64,000 nucleotides of DNA, from assembly GCA_037178625.1 (NCBI GenBank), contig CM074130.1, forward strand, positions 1,488,001 through 1,552,000, read 5' to 3'. Shown here piece after piece: positions 41,916-52,030 of the stretch. The notes under the pieces were generated by a model. It ran no database searches, was not told where the DNA came from, and saw only the letters and a program-made list of their open reading frames with translations. How positions within the stretch are numbered: the stretch's first letter is position 1; every line of letters starts with the position of its first letter. The DNA comes from Skeletonema tropicum (Eukaryota; Bacillariophyta; Thalassiosirophyceae; Thalassiosirales; Thalassiosiraceae). The position numbers and the translations under genes are program-made.

Positions 41916-42818
41916 GATTGCGATACTCAGTTATGTGACGGGATGATGACAAGTGCATGCAGTGTGGTGCACTGCAATAGTGGCGTTATGGTTGGTAAAT
42001 CTGCTGCGCTGCGTTTCTCTACTTTTTGACATTATGCTACCGCGCAAAAAAATTGCTCCCTGCAAAAAATTGTTCCAGCGCGCGCGCTCTCAGCTCTCAC
42101 GCACAAAAGTAGCTCACAACCATGTCAGCACACCCTTTCAGTATGGCCAATAATACACATTCGACAAAAAAGGCGATCGGGAATGCCAAACTAAACACTA
42201 TCTGAATACAATTATTCCTTGGATGACCCATCTATATCTAGTCCTCATTGAGTTATCTTCAATTGTTCCAGGGTGATTTTCAACATTTTTACTAGTTAAA
42301 ATCACTAGGTAAAATCGCCTGAACAACCCATCTGACCCATGCTAATTTACCACATCAGGACGAATACAGCAGTTACAATGTTGACCAGTGGCTCTATCGA
42401 CAGCCAATAATGTGTGCTATCACATAACAGCTGGTTATTCTAGTGCACAAGTATACCAAGAAACTTACCAGGCTACGGAGTGGATATGTCGACATGGTTG
42501 CTAGGAATTTTGTGTGAGTTCGAGTTGGAACTCGTGACCAAAGTGCTTGCTAATCACTTTTTTTACTAGCGAACTCGGGACCTAAATGCTCCGGGAGCAA
42601 TTTTTTTGCGCGGTAGTATGGTGAAAGGTGAATGGTGAAAAGTGAAATTGATAGGAGGAGTAGGATAGGAGTAAGTGCATAGATAAGTCCACGTACTGGT
42701 AGCTATTCTATGAGTTGAGTGTTGAGTTGCTTTGTGTTGGGTGGCACCTTGGAATGGACCTGCTGCCCTGCAACATCTTCAAAATGGCTACTACGGTACA
42801 GCACCTTATCTTTATACA
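41916..42818. other. Intergenic region
   Basis: About 0.9 kb upstream of MED31 and downstream of the MerA-like gene. 'GCGCAAAAAAATTGCTCC' (42044) and a near reverse complement (GGAGCAATTTTTTTGCGC at 42594) form a distant inverted pair about 550 bp apart, next to GTAGCATAA/GGTAGTATG-like ends; this may be a small MITE. No gene was recognised. Confidence 0.5.
42044..42611. repeat. Possible MITE bounded by about 18-bp inverted repeats
   Basis: GCGCAAAAAAATTGCTCC at 42044-42061 and GGAGCAATTTTTTTGCGC at 42594-42611 are exact reverse complements. Flanking 'CTACC' and 'GGTAG' extend the pairing outward. The 530-bp interior has no open frame of note. A non-autonomous TIR element is a reasonable reading; no target duplication was established. 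Confidence 0.6.
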
Positions 42819-44606
42819 CTAATTCATAGTCTCCCATCTAGAATTGATGAATTGAATACCACAACCCATTACAGCCTCTCCTAAAGTGGGATATGAGTGA
42901 ATATTTCTCCCCACTCCTTCTAAACTAATGTCATGTTTCATTGCCAAGGAAACCTCATTTATCATTTCACCAGCACGAGTTGAAACGATCGTGCACCCGA
43001 CAATTGTTCCTGTGCCCTTTTTGCAGAAGATCTTCACGAAAGACGTCTTGTCAGAGCTGTCCAAAATGGCTCGGTCGTTGTGTTGCAGCTCTGCCTTGTA
43101 GATATCAACTTCCTCATTGCTTTCGATGGGACTGACAACATTGTTGTTTTCATCTACGTGGATTTTACCTACGGTAGCATACTCTGGATCAGTATACATA
43201 ACCGCAGGCACAACCAAAGAACTCAGCCTCCACTGGCCCCTAAAGAGAGCATTCTGTACGACCACTTTTGCCATTTCTCCACTCATATGAGTAAGTCGGA
43301 AAACGTCAGATACACAATCTCCGACTGCGTAAACGTCAGGATTTGACACAGATTGACTAAAGTCATTGACGAGTATACCTTTCGAGGGGTGGAAGTCAAC
43401 TCCCGCAGACTCAAGACCCATTGATTCAACATTTGCAGTGCGACCAAGTGCCAGTAAGAGACATTCGCATTCCAAAGATGTTGGTTCGGAGTGTTCTGAG
43501 AAAGATAGCGATACACTCATGAGAGGCAAGTCGTCACTGCTTGTAGCCTGCTTTATTGTTGTCACTTCATTCAAATTGACACCAGACAGAAACTTGACGC
43601 CTTCATCCTCAAGAGTTTGTTTGATAACCTCTGCTGCTTCCTCATCCCCTTTTGATAATAATCTTGAACGTTGCAAGACTGTCACTTCAGATCCAAACGA
43701 TGCAAATGCTTGTGCCATCTCCAGGGCTACCACACCTGCTCCAAGAATCACCATCCGCTTTGGCAATTGCTGTAAATTAAATAAACTCAAATTGGTAGTA
43801 TAAGGTGCTTCTTTCAGCCCAGGAATATTTTCTGGCACAAATGGCCTTCCGCCAGTCGCAATCACCGCTTTTCGAAAGTGTAGTATTGGATTCGAATCAT
43901 CTCCCAACTGCTTCCCATGTTCCACCACTTCGATAGTCGAAGGTGATGTAAACACTCCTCTACCTTGGAAAGTTTGTGTCCCCAACGAATCTCCACGTGC
44001 ATGACCGTCCACTGGTGCAATATGAGCACGCAACTTTCTCATTCGTTCCATAATCTTTGGAAAGTCGACACTAACTTCCAGCGGGTAATGATCCTCATTG
44101 TTCTGATGCGTAATTGATACCCCATACTCATTATTTTGCACCGCAACCTTCCTAGCCTCCCTCACAAGCTTGGCACACCGCAACAACGCCTTGGAAGGGA
44201 CACATCCTGCATTCAAACAGTCTCCCCCTGCCAATTCTGCGCTAATCATGCAGCTTTTGGCTCCTCTTCGTGCCGCCTGTCGAGAAGAAACCAAGCCTCC
44301 TGCTCCGGCGCCAATAACTACCAAGTCATAGGTTGGTAGTGGTTCGGGGTTGGTGTATTGCTTGTGCCGTACCTCGTTTAATAAGTTGACGTTGTAGGTG
44401 TCGAGTGGCCAGATGGAGAGTGATTTTGCGAGGTCTTCTTCGCTTGTGGATGCGTTGGGTGATTCATTCCACTGAGATGACGATAATGATGATGACATAC
44501 TGATGTTTGTTTGCTTCTTTATGGGCGAGATGAAGGAGGAGGTTTGGCGTAGGAGGAATGAGTTTGCCAAGAGGCCGAGGTAGAGTGGACGACGAATCAT
44601 TACCAT
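42819..44606 (-). CDS. MerA/dihydrolipoamide dehydrogenase-like flavoprotein disulfide oxidoreductase
   Basis: Single exon, 595 aa. FAD-binding motif YDLVVIGAGAGGLVSSR (about residues 93-109); redox-active disulfide GGDCLNAGCVPSK (Cys130, Cys135); second dinucleotide motif VILGAGVVALEMAQAFASFG; the ATGGRP and GDC motifs; and a C-terminal dimerisation domain with HSYPTLGEA, the catalytic His-Glu region. This arrangement is that of class I pyridine nucleotide-disulfide oxidoreductases, closest in style to mercuric reductase-like proteins. The vicinal Cys pair at the C-terminus of true MerA is absent, so mercury reduction is not supported. The N-terminus (LGLLANSFLLRQTSSFISPI) looks like an organelle presequence. 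Confidence 0.85.
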   Translation of the reverse strand: MVMIRRPLYLGLLANSFLLRQTSSFISPIKKQTNISMSSSLSSSQWNESPNASTSEEDLAKSLSIWPLDTYNVNLLNEVRHKQYTNPEPLPTYDLVVIGAGAGGLVSSRQAARRGAKSCMISAELAGGDCLNAGCVPSKALLRCAKLVREARKVAVQNNEYGVSITHQNNEDHYPLEVSVDFPKIMERMRKLRAHIAPVDGHARGDSLGTQTFQGRGVFTSPSTIEVVEHGKQLGDDSNPILHFRKAVIATGGRPFVPENIPGLKEAPYTTNLSLFNLQQLPKRMVILGAGVVALEMAQAFASFGSEVTVLQRSRLLSKGDEEAAEVIKQTLEDEGVKFLSGVNLNEVTTIKQATSSDDLPLMSVSLSFSEHSEPTSLECECLLLALGRTANVESMGLESAGVDFHPSKGILVNDFSQSVSNPDVYAVGDCVSDVFRLTHMSGEMAKVVVQNALFRGQWRLSSLVVPAVMYTDPEYATVGKIHVDENNNVVSPIESNEEVDIYKAELQHNDRAILDSSDKTSFVKIFCKKGTGTIVGCTIVSTRAGEMINEVSLAMKHDISLEGVGRNIHSYPTLGEAVMGCGIQFINSRWETMN

Positions 44607-44807
44607 TGTATTATGTCTTGCAACGAATCGCCAGGCAGCCCGAGCGCTAAATTTTTTTGTCCACGTTGAAGATTCAAGCTGTCGTCGAATGACACGGCTG
44701 GCGCAATTATGTAGCTCGTTGCTGATACACTGAATAATATCACGCTCAGTAACAATACCAAGAGGAGCCCATAAAAGAAGTTCTGTGCACGTAGACGTAA
44801 AAGAAAA

Positions 44808-46331
44808 ATGGTGCTAATAACATCCGCCAGCATCCGATCCACTCGACTGATCTCTTTTTATGTTGTGCTGTGCACGATAACAGTCACAACTTATGCATTC
44901 GATGATTCTATTAGATCGATTGCTCCAATATCATTATTGCAAAGTAGATACAATTCACTGCCTCTTCGGAAATGGTTTCATAGAATTCCTCGAGGAGGCA
45001 GTACAAGAGAAGAAGATGTTCAAAATACCAACAGCATGCAATCATCAGATGGAAATAAAGTATCATCCAATTCCTCCTCACAGCAGCGGACGTCATCATC
45101 ATCTTTGCTACCCTTAATCGATACAAAAACTGTATCATTAGCACTAAGACTAACTTGTGAAACGAATCGTCGGCTATACCATGGAACGATAGGTTCTACT
45201 GGTGGGGAGACATCATCAAAAACTGCTGACGAAGAAACAACAACAACAGCAGAGATAAATGATGGCACAGCATCATCACACGACATGCATTCTCCTTATC
45301 AAGAACAGCAGCAGCAGCAACAATACTCACAGCAATACTATCAACAACAAGAACAGGGTGGTCAAAAAATGGTACCATCATCAATACCACCTCAAATTTC
45401 ATCAGTGACAGAAGAAGAACGGGCAGAAGAACGTCGGAAGGAGGGAACGACCATCTTTCATTCCTTAGAGCCGTGGAAGCCTCCTAGTAGCAGTAGTAGT
45501 AGCGATAGTAGTGAATCATCTGATGAGAGTCGAAGAGGGATTTCTAGATGGGGTCCTGACATTGACAAGTATTTGGACACGTTACTTTGCTCGATTGGTC
45601 TCGGCACTGTAGACAATGATACTACTGGTGCTACAGAATCATCGTCATCGACCGAATCAACTTCTTCCAATGTGTCTACCTTAAGCACATATACAATCAA
45701 CAACAATAAGCAGAATCGATCGCCCATGGAAGATGAACGTCAACTTATCCTTTCCTTGACACTGTTAAACCTCGATCATTCCATTTCACTGGATACTCCA
45801 CGTCATATGGACCCTCACACTGGTCGACCGTGGTATCCTCCCTGTCCTCAAATTCTACCACGAACGGTTCATCGTCTCGTGTTGACTGCAATGATCATTG
45901 CCACCAAATCAGTCCGAGGTGATGGCGACTGGTCAAGGTCACTGCGCGACGCAGCAAACAAACTTCTTGGTAGTGAAACGTACACAGTGTCCGATATGGA
46001 TCTGGAACAGATGGAACAATGGATGCTACATGCACTAGGAGCAGATGCATCCGGTACAGCCGGACAGTGGCAACTATCCGCGGAGACTGTTCAGGATTTC
46101 ATGAGGAAATGGAGTGAAACATTTTATCCGCAGAGGTTGATTGCACATGATGAGAGGAATCGATCTGCTATGGAGAAGTTGGAGAGATTTTGGAGAGAAA
46201 AGACTGGTGGTGCGTTTGGAGGTGGACATTATAATCATTATGGGCAGTATGGAGGAGATCATGGCCATGGGCATTGGAATGGGGCTGCAGCTGATCAATA
46301 TCAACAATACGATCATCATGAGCAATACTAG
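44808..46331 (+). CDS. Cyclin-like (PHO80-type) protein with signal-peptide-like N-terminus
   Basis: Single exon, 507 aa. Residues about 13-30 are hydrophobic (ISFYVVLCTITVTTYAF) and end in a YAF motif resembling a diatom plastid cleavage site. A long Ser/Gln/Thr-rich region follows. The C-terminal third resembles a PHO80-like cyclin fold: HRLVLTAMIIATKSVRGDG, then WSRSLRDAANKLLG, then VSDMDLEQMEQWMLHALG. The tail is Gly/His/Tyr/Gln-rich. PHO80-type cyclins normally bind a nuclear or cytosolic cyclin-dependent kinase, so an organelle signal would be odd; the hydrophobic N-terminus may instead be a chance feature. The cyclin assignment is by pattern only. Confidence 0.55.
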   Translation: MVLITSASIRSTRLISFYVVLCTITVTTYAFDDSIRSIAPISLLQSRYNSLPLRKWFHRIPRGGSTREEDVQNTNSMQSSDGNKVSSNSSSQQRTSSSSLLPLIDTKTVSLALRLTCETNRRLYHGTIGSTGGETSSKTADEETTTTAEINDGTASSHDMHSPYQEQQQQQQYSQQYYQQQEQGGQKMVPSSIPPQISSVTEEERAEERRKEGTTIFHSLEPWKPPSSSSSSDSSESSDESRRGISRWGPDIDKYLDTLLCSIGLGTVDNDTTGATESSSSTESTSSNVSTLSTYTINNNKQNRSPMEDERQLILSLTLLNLDHSISLDTPRHMDPHTGRPWYPPCPQILPRTVHRLVLTAMIIATKSVRGDGDWSRSLRDAANKLLGSETYTVSDMDLEQMEQWMLHALGADASGTAGQWQLSAETVQDFMRKWSETFYPQRLIAHDERNRSAMEKLERFWREKTGGAFGGGHYNHYGQYGGDHGHGHWNGAAADQYQQYDHHEQY

Positions 46332-46788
46332 AGCCTTGAAGTAGAATTGAAGAGATAATCGAGGGTTGACACACGACAAAGAAGCTTTTTAGTTCATTGC
46401 AGATGGTGATGAATATAAATACTTCTTAGAAACCGTCTATTGAACATCAAGGATAAAAGATAAAAGCTTTCAATTTACTCATCACCGACTTCTTCATTCT
46501 TCAGACATACAAGGAAGACAACGTACACATGTATGTTGTACCTGTACCCGTGTAGCACCGTTAGTCTTACAATTTGAAGAAAGCTTCTCGCGCTCGCTTC
46601 TTCCATCTTTGGCCGGCATGAGATTCATCGGCAAAATGACAAAATTTTCGATTTCCTCCGCCCCCCGCCCAAGCATTACAGCCTACAGCCTCACCGGTTG
46701 ATAGTTGGTAGGCATTGTTAACTCCGGCGTCCCAACACAAAGTGCCGCATCTTCGTTGGATCACGCCTGTTCTAAACATTAGCACCAG

Positions 46789-48656
46789 ATGGGCAACGAA
46801 AGCTCAAAAAGTTCCTCTCGAAAGGGGTCAAAGAAAAGTAAGATCTTGTCATTTTTTGTGTTTGCACATGAGACGTATAAAGAGCTGTACTGAATCCTTA
46901 CTTTTTTGCACAGATAACACAGGTTCATCCAAGAGCCCATCGACACCACAAGATTCGTCTCATCTCAAGACTACTGGTACCACCGCCACAGGCAAGAAAA
47001 AGACAGTCCCCGAAATGGACTCCAGTGCGGTAACCCTCGGCGATGCCAAAATCAACGCTCGCCGCGATCTCCACTCTGGTCAAGTCATGATCACCGATGC
47101 CATCTCCGACGTACGTGTCAAATATCACATCAATCCGAAAGAAATCGGCCACGGTCACTACGGTGTAGTTCGCAAATGCATGGACCGCGAAACGAAGGTA
47201 TGGTATGCAATCAAATCCATTCGAAAAAGCAAAGGTGGGGAAAGTGGACGTGCTTAAACGAGAAATTGCTTTGTTGAAAGAGGTGCATCATCCAAATATT
47301 ATTGAATTGATTGAAGTCCATGAGGATCAAAAATATTTGCATCTCATTACCGAGTTGTGTACGGGGGGAGAACTGTTTGATCGGATCATCGAAAAGACAC
47401 AGTCAAAAGAGGGACATTTTTCAGAAAAGGACGCTGCTAATTTGGTCAAATGTATATTGGATGCCATTGCGTACTGTCATGACGTCAAGGGAATTGTAAG
47501 TGATATTTGTTGTGGTGTGGGATATCTCTTTTGCTACGTTGCATCATTCCTTTGCTCACTGAAATATCTTTCTTGAATTTAAAGGTACACCGCGATTTAA
47601 AGCCAGAGAATTTTCTCTTCTCCACCAAAAAGGAAGATGCAGTTATTAAAATCATTGATTTCGGATTGAGTCGTCATGACACAGCGACAAAAATTATGAA
47701 TACAAAAGTCGGAACACCCTATTATGTTGCGCCGGAGGTTTTGAATAGGGAGTACACAAAGAGCTGTGATATTTGGAGTATTGGGGTGATTACGTATATT
47801 TTGTTGTGTGGGTACCCCCCGTTTTATGGAGATACAGACAACCAGATTTTCGACTCGGTGAGGACTGGAAGGTTTGATTTTCCATCACCGGACTGGGATG
47901 GTATCAGTGAGGCAGCGAAGGACTTTATCTGTTCATTGTTGAGGAAGGATCCATCGAAGAGACTTACTGCAGCTGAGGCATATCATCATGCATGGATTGA
48001 AGAAATGTGCAAACAGGATACTAAACGAGGCAGAAACCTACGTTCCAGTATTGTCTTCTCGCCACAGTCTGTCACATTCCTTAAATATCGTGACATGCAA
48101 AAGCTTAAGAAGGCGGCTTTGACATTCATCGCAAACAATGTGACTAGTGATGAGATCGTTGCTTTGAAGGCGGTGTTCAAGAAAATTGATGTAAATGGTG
48201 ATGGGACTGTCACTTTGCAAGAGTTGGATGAATGCTTGAAGAATGGTAAGTTTCGTGTACGGTTGATCCTTGAATGCATCAAATGCATCTCTCCTTTATT
48301 TACAGGTACTAACAGTCACGTTTATCATCTCTGCAGCCAACTTCCACCCAACAGTCACAGCTGATCTCAAAAACTTGCGAGAAGAACTCTCTCTTTCCGG
48401 AACAGACTCAATCAACTGGCGCGAATTCATTGCATCCATGATAGACAAAAACACGGTTGTGACAGAAGACAATTTACGAATGGTGTTCGCTCACTTCAAA
48501 AAGTCGGATCCAAATTACCTTACTGTTTCAGACATTTCGGAGTTGGTTGGTGGGGAGAAACATGCAGTTGAGATAATGAAGAAGGTGGATGACAATAGTG
48601 ATGGAAGGATTGACTTCAGTGAGTTCAAGAAGATGATGGAAGATGAAACATCTTGA
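46789..48656 (+). CDS. Calcium-dependent protein kinase, one frameshift
   Basis: Exons 46789-46837, 46914-47495, 47585-48245 and 48337-48656; introns of 76, 89 and 91 nt. MGNESSKSSSRKGSKK is a good N-myristoylation start. Kinase motifs: GHGHYGVVRK, AIKSIRKSK, VHRDLKPENFLF, DFGLSRHD, GTPYYVAPEV, DIWSIGVITYILLCGYPPF. A CDPK-type junction and calmodulin-like domain follow, with clear EF-hand loops DVNGDGTVTLQE and DDNSDGRIDFSE and two degenerate ones. Around 47231-47240 an extra G (AAAGGTGGGG) shifts the frame between IRKSK and GKVDVLKREI; dropping one base gives exactly 537 codons. This is either a sequence error or a disabling mutation. The product phosphorylates targets in response to Ca2+. 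Confidence 0.88.
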
Positions 48657-48775
48657 ATATAGCTTTGATCTCCGTAAACATGTTCATGTCTGTGTGTTAT
48701 GTTTCCTACTGTATCTGCTACATTAGTTTACTTGTGTACGACATTCTATGCTTTTCAGAGAAATAGTGAACGATG

Positions 48776-49351
48776 CTATCTGTCTTTGTCGTCGCCAGCT
48801 TGGGCTTCCGACATACTGTTGGCTTGACTGGCCAAGATTGTGACCCACACAATCTCGACCAAGTCAACCCAAAGCAATCTATTTTCTACTGGAATCAAGC
48901 CGTAAGTGATGCAATGAACAAACGGCCAAAGTTTCAATCCACTAATCAACAAGGGAATCGTCGATCGCTTCATGTCTCCGAAGATTTGGCCTGGCGATTG
49001 CAGTTGCATAATCCCTAACAAAAGGATGTAACTGTTATTCCAAATCGGTCCAAACACAAGCTGATCGACAACCACCTTTGGTACGAAATCCCACCATGCA
49101 TGCAAGTGCAGTGTGTTGTCGAAGAAGTCTTCACTGACGTGATACCAGACATGAGACATGGGACCATGCCCAATCAAGCCTGCCAGAGCAGATCTAAGAA
49201 TGCGGCCTCTATCTAATTTGCCGATATCTAATCCTTCTGTTTTTTGGGCAATAATGTCGCCTATTGTATAAACTGTTGCACTTGTTACTGCCTGGAGTGT
49301 AGATGAGGTATAGAATGCATGAGGATGAGTTGATATCAATGAACGATGCAA
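48776..49351 (-). CDS. Mpv17/PMP22-family membrane protein, N-terminus uncertain
   Basis: About 190 aa visible. Family pattern: HPHAFYTSSTLQAVTSATVYTIGDIIAQ, then DRGRILRSALAGLIGHGPMSHVWYH, then VVVDQLVFGPIWN, then GLKLWPFVHCITYGLIPVENRLLWVDLVEIVWVTILA. Mpv17-type proteins sit in the inner mitochondrial or peroxisomal membrane with four membrane spans; their transported solute is debated. No good ATG opens the frame at 49351 (a TTG lies there); a first exon upstream is likely, but the candidate MAPIETK at about 49424 does not join in phase. The 3' end is 120 bp from the CDPK stop, so the two genes converge. Confidence 0.85.
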   Translation of the reverse strand: MHRSLISTHPHAFYTSSTLQAVTSATVYTIGDIIAQKTEGLDIGKLDRGRILRSALAGLIGHGPMSHVWYHVSEDFFDNTLHLHAWWDFVPKVVVDQLVFGPIWNNSYILLLGIMQLQSPGQIFGDMKRSTIPLLISGLKLWPFVHCITYGLIPVENRLLWVDLVEIVWVTILASQANSMSEAQAGDDKDR

Positions 49352-49427
49352 GTACAGGTCTACTCAGGCAAAGTTAGAGCAAAGACAATCTCTCACTTTC
49401 GTTTCAATAGGAGCCATGCTCAGGATA

Positions 49428-49808
49428 TTAGTGTAGGAACGCCAATTGTCCAATGGAATTCGAAGTGCAATCTCCTCTGCAGGTCCAGCCTCTAGTGATA
49501 CCCACATCGACCGATAGCACAGTTGTTACTACGGTAGCAATGGCGATGATAAAGATGGATGTGTTGATGAGTGCATCCTTGTCGACGGATCGCAGTTGGA
49601 TGGACTGATTCTCTTCTGCAGACGTGATACTAGGTAGATCGTCTTGACCTACTTGCTGAGAAGGCTGCTCAAATACATTTTCAACGGCTGACGAGATTAC
49701 TGTGAATGAATCTCTGCGCACTGGAGCAATAGACACGGTTGAAAATGCTTCTGTGTGATGCTCAGCTGCAAGCAGCATTGGGAGAAGAAGCAACCGCCTG
49801 CAACTCAT
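49428..49808 (-). CDS. Small predicted plastid membrane protein, unknown
   Basis: 126 aa. The start MSCRRLLLLPMLLAAEHHTEAF is a short signal peptide ending with EAF, compatible with a diatom plastid cleavage site. A single membrane segment follows at about residues 83-100 (TSIFIIAIATVVTTVLSV), then a short Cys-containing tail (WTCRGDC). I recognise no family. Small one-span proteins of this kind occur in thylakoids, but that is only a suggestion. Confidence 0.55.
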   Translation of the reverse strand: MSCRRLLLLPMLLAAEHHTEAFSTVSIAPVRRDSFTVISSAVENVFEQPSQQVGQDDLPSITSAEENQSIQLRSVDKDALINTSIFIIAIATVVTTVLSVDVGITRGWTCRGDCTSNSIGQLAFLH

Positions 49809-50160
49809 CTCAGTCTGTATCTACTTGCTTATTGCTCTTCGCAATTCGCCCTCCTCAATTTATGAGAGGCATGATCAAAAAGAACCATTGCTGCCACCGG
49901 TTCGTTGGTTGCCGACGAATGCATTGACTGCAATTTCGGAATGCAATGCATCAGCTGCCGTGCCGAAACCATTTCTTTCTTGCGTGGCGCGGATTCCACG
50001 CCAATGAGACTCCATCCACAGAACAGAGAGACAGCTTCAATTTAGCGAACACTCGAAATTGTCCCACTCACTTTCCTGTGAGTGGTATCTTTACATCACA
50101 GTGACAGTCACAACGTCACAACGTCACAACATCACAAATCACAACATCACTTGTGCCGTT

Positions 50161-50628
50161 TTATTTGAACTTTTGAACCCCTGTTTTGTCTTCTTACGGG
50201 AGGTGATCCTGTATGGGAGTGAGACTTGGGTATTGACGGATTCGGCGTTGCGGTGTCTGGAAGGCTTCTATTATCGAGCTGCTTGCCGCATGGCACGCAG
50301 GAATCGACCTAAGAAGAACGAACGGACTGGAGAGTGGAGGTATCCGGATAAGAAGGAGTTATTTGAGGAGGTTGGGCTGTATACTTTGACGGAGTACATC
50401 GAAAAGCGGAGAAAGACTATTGGGGCATACATCAGGGACCGCCCGATTCTGGATCTTTGTAGGGATGGTGAGAGACAACGTGGTACCAGCAAACACCGAT
50501 GGTGGTGGGAGCAGCCATATGAGGCGGACCCGGAGAGGGAAGAGGATGCCTTTCTATTTTATCTGGAGCCGCGTCTGAGGTGGAATCGCTGTTGTCTGTC
50601 GAGGATAGTGCATAAAGGGGTTGGCTAG
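50161..50628 (+). pseudogene. LINE (non-LTR) reverse transcriptase C-terminal fragment
   Basis: Reads VILYGSETWVLTDSALRCLEGFYYRAACRMARR and then IEKRRKTIGAYIRDRPILD, ending at 50628. 'LYGSETW...L..F...R' is the familiar C-terminal segment of non-LTR retrotransposon reverse transcriptases. The catalytic part (FADD region) is absent, so this is a 5'-truncated copy. About 100 nt downstream is a 43-nt block ending in (CA)n, whose inverted copy occurs at 4091-4133. The sequence just upstream (50101-50150) is a degenerate TCACAAC repeat. Confidence 0.75.
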
Positions 50629-50729
50629 CTGGATCTTCACGTGTGGGGTTTAGTATAGTCTTTTATTTCTATAACAGCAAGCGCCTAGGGGTTGCATGAG
50701 CACTGCCCGCGGACTTGTTAGTCCATTCG

Positions 50730-50775
50730 TTGGGAAAGACGTGTAATGCCCGAAGGCCAAGTTACACACACACAC
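50730..50775 (+). repeat. LINE 3' tail with (CA)n
   Basis: TTGGGAAAGACGTGTAATGC...GTTACACACACACAC. Matches 4091-4133 in inverse orientation over 43 nt. Likely the 3' untranslated end of the LINE fragment just upstream. Confidence 0.75.
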
Positions 50776-52030
50776 TAGAGCGTTCCCTCCAAGCTGTAGT
50801 CACTCTAGCACTATGTCTCCTCCGATTACTCTCCTTTTCTGTGTCCCTTACGGAAATCAATGCGTTTGAGAGAACGCTAAGTATGTTCACATGAAGATGT
50901 CCTGGTGCCTCTGAGCTCTGAGTGCCAAGCGTCCCAACACGAGGACGAACTAGGTGGATGAATCTTTGTGCACAATGCAACTTCGCATATGCTGCAGGCA
51001 TATCATACCTTCTTCCGCTGATTATCAGTGCTGGAACATAATGCACCAGATGAACAGACATTCAAAGATTGGTTACAGCAAGCTACAAGTGACATAAGAA
51101 GAGGTAGCATTGGCCTGAAACTTTCTCGTATAAAAGTTCGTGTGTGGACAATCAAATCCTTATTGATTTCTTGTGTGGTGGATGAATCCAAAAAAGCATC
51201 GAGCTTCTTCAACGAGTCTTTCATTTGTGGCTCGGTTTCTATCTCATTCATGAAATGATACAACCAATTCAGTATCGTGGATATGAGGCACACTGTACTA
51301 CATCAATACTTCGATAGTCGAGTAGGACGCACAACAGCAGAGCTTCAGTGCTTCGTGTCCGGCTTCTTAGGAATTTGACGTCATCACTCCCAGCATCTTT
51401 ACCAGTCCTAATCCAACGCTTCATCGGGTCATCCTCTCGCTTCGGCTACGTTGACTTCTTCTAGTTAGTTTGACCTTCGGGTACTCGCATTGATTGTATG
51501 ACTTTTGACAGATAATTCTCATGTAAGAAAGATCTAGACAAAGACACGGGGTATCCCACTCTTCCCTGTCCTTCAAAGGCTTGTTAATGCATTCCAAGTC
51601 CATGTTCAGTATTACTAAATGACTTCATCAAATCCACCACCAAGAAAGTTTGCTGCTTGTCTTCGTCATTGAAGGAGCCAGAAGCGTTTCCAGCCCGCCG
51701 GCTGTGCAAAGATGATGCCGTGTATTGTGACGTGGGGCTGTTGGTGGAGGACAAGATAGAGAGGGAGATGAGAGGAGCTCTAGAAGGGAAAGGCCTTTCA
51801 TCAGTAAAAGTCACAGTGACGTAAAAGACAGTTTCTGCTTTCCCAACTTCAAGTGGATGGCTGAGGATCAGCTCCCGATAAAGCCTCACTTTACCATCCC
51901 TGCACCCTACCTGCAATTTGCCCCTTGCTATTCGCTTCCACCAGCCCAAGATCTGTTGGGGCTGCTAGCTTGGTTATAGCAAGCTGCTATATTGCTGTTG
52001 TACTACTAACCAATTCGATAGAGAGCAAAG
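50776..52030. other. Spacer, possible small minus-strand gene
   Basis: A minus-strand frame at 51003-51293 contains MKDSLKKLDAFLDSSTTQEI and ends at a plausible donor (AAGAAG|GTATGA near 51008). Another at 51584-51949 opens MGWWKRIARGKLQVGCRDGK. They could be exons of one gene that runs into the LINE tail, but I could not join them in phase and recognise no domain, so no gene is called. Confidence 0.35.

Noticed and set aside
42819..44606. Mercuric reductase (MerA)
   Set aside because: The flavoprotein core fits, but the C-terminal vicinal cysteines that bind Hg(II) are missing.
50776..51960. A spliced minus-strand gene next to the LINE tail
   Set aside because: Two plausible exons could not be joined in phase, and no family was recognised.
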